From Bacteroidota bacterium (GTDB lineage: Bacteria > Bacteroidota > Bacteroidia > UKL13-3): a stretch of 6,607 bases of DNA. Each line of letters begins with the position of its first letter. Position 1 is the stretch's first letter. The DNA is taken from contig RGVD01000149.1 in the NCBI GenBank assembly GCA_010027395.1, forward strand, positions 1 through 6,607, written 5' to 3'. The notes under the pieces were generated by a model, which saw only the letters and a program-made list of their open reading frames with translations, was not told the DNA's origin and searched no databases. Shown one piece after another: positions 5,270 to 6,607 of this stretch. Made by a program: the position numbers and the translations under genes.

Positions 5270-6445
5270 ATGTTAAGCCACAAACAATTATTTTTAGCTA
5301 ATCAGGCACAAACCACACACTTTCCGCTTATGCTTGAAATAGTAAAAGCAGAAGGAAATTACCTGTATGATGTGGATGGTAAAAGGTACCTTGATCTTAT
5401 TTCGGGTATAAGTGTAAGTAGCCTGGGCCATGGTAACGAAAAGGTTAAAAATGCCATCAAAAGCCAAGTAGATGCCTATATGCATTTGATGGTTTATGGC
5501 GAGTATGTGCAACATCCACAAGTATTGCTTACCCAAAAACTTTGTTCTTTGTTGCCAGCTAGTTTAGATTCTGTATACCTAGTTAATTCAGGTGCTGAGG
5601 CTGTAGATGCAGCTATGAAATTGGCTAAAAGGGTAACAGGTAAATCAGAAATTATTGCTTGTAGGAATGCCTATCATGGAAGCACGCATGCTGCGTTGAG
5701 TTTGAATAGCAGCGAGTATTATAAGAATGCATTCAGGCCTTTGTTGCCAGGTATTAACTTTATAGACTACAACAGTATTGAATCATTGACACAAATAACC
5801 CATAGTACAGCCGCTGTAATTGTGGAAGTAGTGCAAGGCGAGGGAGGTTACATAGCTGGAAATACAGACTTTTTAAGTGCCCTTAAGCAAAAGTGTGATG
5901 AGTGTTGCGCCCTATTGATTTTTGATGAGATACAAACGGGTATGGGAAAGACGGGCAAATTGTTTGCTTTTGAACATCATGGAATTGTTCCAGATATTCT
6001 ACTATTGGGTAAGGCATTGGGGGCAGGCATGCCTATTGGAGCTTTTGTAACTTCAAGAAACAAAATGATGCTATTGGCTGATAATCCTATTTTAGGGCAC
6101 ATCACCACATTTGGTGGACACCCTGTGGTAGCTGCAGCCGCACTAGCAGGCATTGAAGAGTTGTTGGATAATGCTTGGATGAAGGAAGTAGAAAAAAAAG
6201 AGGCCATTTTCAGACAAAGACTAGTTCACCCTAATATTGTTTCTGTTAGCGGTAAGGGTCTTATGCTGGGTGTTCAATTGCATAGTTTTGAGCAAAATCT
6301 GAGGGTTATTCAAGCATGCATAAAGGAAGGATTGATAACAGATTGGTTTCTATTTGCCAATAATAAAATACGAATAGCGCCTCCGTTAACCATTACCGAA
6401 TCCGAAATTCATTGGGCTTGCGATGTGATCTTAAGAAACCTATAA
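5270..6445 (+). CDS. Class III PLP-dependent aminotransferase (acetylornithine/ornithine/GABA-aminotransferase-like)
   Basis: The 391-residue product is a complete fold-type I, class III aminotransferase of the group usually annotated in Bacteroidota as aspartate aminotransferase family protein. Visible landmarks are the N-terminal AQTTHFPLMLEIVKAEG, YLYDVDGKRYLDLISGISVSSLGHG (31-55), the phosphate-binding segment NSGAEAVDAAMKLAK, the cofactor-stacking YHGSTHAALSL, EVVQGEGGY, DEIQTGMGKTG with D219 facing the pyridine nitrogen, the Schiff-base lysine K248 in LLLGKALGAGMP, TTFGGHPV, and R368 in KIRIAPPLT, expected to bind the substrate carboxylate. Length is normal for the family. In DEIQTGMGKTG a Lys (K227) stands where most relatives have Arg. 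The amino donor cannot be settled from sequence: no arg-biosynthesis gene is adjacent, so argD should not be assigned. The gene starts with ATG 60 bp after the 118-residue protein gene and right behind a hairpin; read-through from upstream is the likely mode of expression. Confidence 0.93.
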   Translation: MLSHKQLFLANQAQTTHFPLMLEIVKAEGNYLYDVDGKRYLDLISGISVSSLGHGNEKVKNAIKSQVDAYMHLMVYGEYVQHPQVLLTQKLCSLLPASLDSVYLVNSGAEAVDAAMKLAKRVTGKSEIIACRNAYHGSTHAALSLNSSEYYKNAFRPLLPGINFIDYNSIESLTQITHSTAAVIVEVVQGEGGYIAGNTDFLSALKQKCDECCALLIFDEIQTGMGKTGKLFAFEHHGIVPDILLLGKALGAGMPIGAFVTSRNKMMLLADNPILGHITTFGGHPVVAAAALAGIEELLDNAWMKEVEKKEAIFRQRLVHPNIVSVSGKGLMLGVQLHSFEQNLRVIQACIKEGLITDWFLFANNKIRIAPPLTITESEIHWACDVILRNL

Positions 6446-6467
6446 CTTCATGCTTTGATTTCATAGA

Positions 6468-6497
6468 TTGGACAAAAGCCGATTTTTACTACATTTG
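6468..6497 (+). promoter_or_regulatory. Bacteroidota-type promoter of the right-edge gene
   Basis: TTG (6468-6470) is followed after 19 bases by TACATTTG (6490-6497), a full match to TTG-N(17-23)-TAnnTTTG, the housekeeping promoter pattern of Bacteroidota. Transcription would start near 6502, giving a leader of about 35 bases before the ATG at 6538. It lies in the 92-bp gap after the aminotransferase, where no clear terminator hairpin is seen. It is the best promoter match noticed in the window. Confidence 0.62.
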
Positions 6498-6537
6498 AAA
6501 TATGCGGCCCTTTGTGTCGTTATACTAAATCTAATTC

Positions 6538-6607
6538 ATGTATACATACGAAAATAAAATCTGGTGGAAACGTTTTTTCTTTATCGCAGCCTTGTTGATA
6601 GGTGCTT
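6538..6607 (+). CDS. N-terminal fragment of a probable membrane protein (3' end outside window)
   Basis: Only 23 codons are present. They encode a short polar and basic stretch (MYTYENKIWWKR) followed by the beginning of a hydrophobic segment (FFFIAALLIGA) that should be a signal anchor or first transmembrane helix with its N-terminus inside. The frame stays open to the window edge, and a good promoter lies about 40 bp upstream. A Tyr-rich start, a Trp-Lys-Arg patch and an early membrane helix recall the N-termini of Bacteroidota sensor histidine kinases. That identification is a guess from a few residues. Confidence 0.6.
   Translation, partial: MYTYENKIWWKRFFFIAALLIGA

Overview
The window looks like ordinary chromosome from a Bacteroidota member, probably a Cytophaga-, Chitinophaga- or Sphingobacteria-like lineage. 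Three things point there: a large secreted protein ending in a type B type IX secretion (CHU_C / gliding-motility) sorting domain, a C-terminal processing peptidase with the tail region typical of Bacteroidota, and upstream regions that are A-rich, lack Shine-Dalgarno sites and carry TTG-N(19-23)-TAnnTTTG promoter matches. The DNA is AT-rich throughout. No mobile element, CRISPR array, tRNA or rRNA was seen.

Layout, left to right. Bases 1-381 (+) are the 3' end of an S41-family peptidase gene that enters from the left. Its stop codon abuts the stop codon of aat (382-1020, -), which encodes leucyl/phenylalanyl-tRNA-protein transferase. A bidirectional-looking hairpin with its U-tract on the minus strand (about 1068-1092) ends the next minus-strand gene, an unrecognised 125-residue protein (1151-1528, -). 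A 158-bp spacer follows, then a 783-residue secreted T9SS type B cargo protein (1687-4038, -). A 144-bp divergent intergenic region separates it from gcvH (4183-4560, +), which is closed by a strong terminator. After a 238-bp AT-rich spacer comes an unrecognised acidic 118-residue protein (4853-5209, +). A terminator-like hairpin lies just before the start of a class III PLP aminotransferase (5270-6445, +). A good Bacteroidota promoter then precedes the first 23 codons of a membrane protein gene (6538 onward, +) that leaves the window on the right.

The genes do not form one pathway. Aat belongs to the N-degron proteolysis pathway, GcvH to the glycine cleavage system, the aminotransferase to amino-acid metabolism, and the large protein to the cell surface. 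The only likely co-transcribed pair is the 118-residue protein gene and the aminotransferase gene, with a possible attenuator between them.

I looked for a new system and did not find convincing evidence of one. The most useful leads are the hairpin placed directly before the aminotransferase start, the TTG start and almost leaderless promoter arrangement of the T9SS cargo gene, and the two uncharacterised small proteins.
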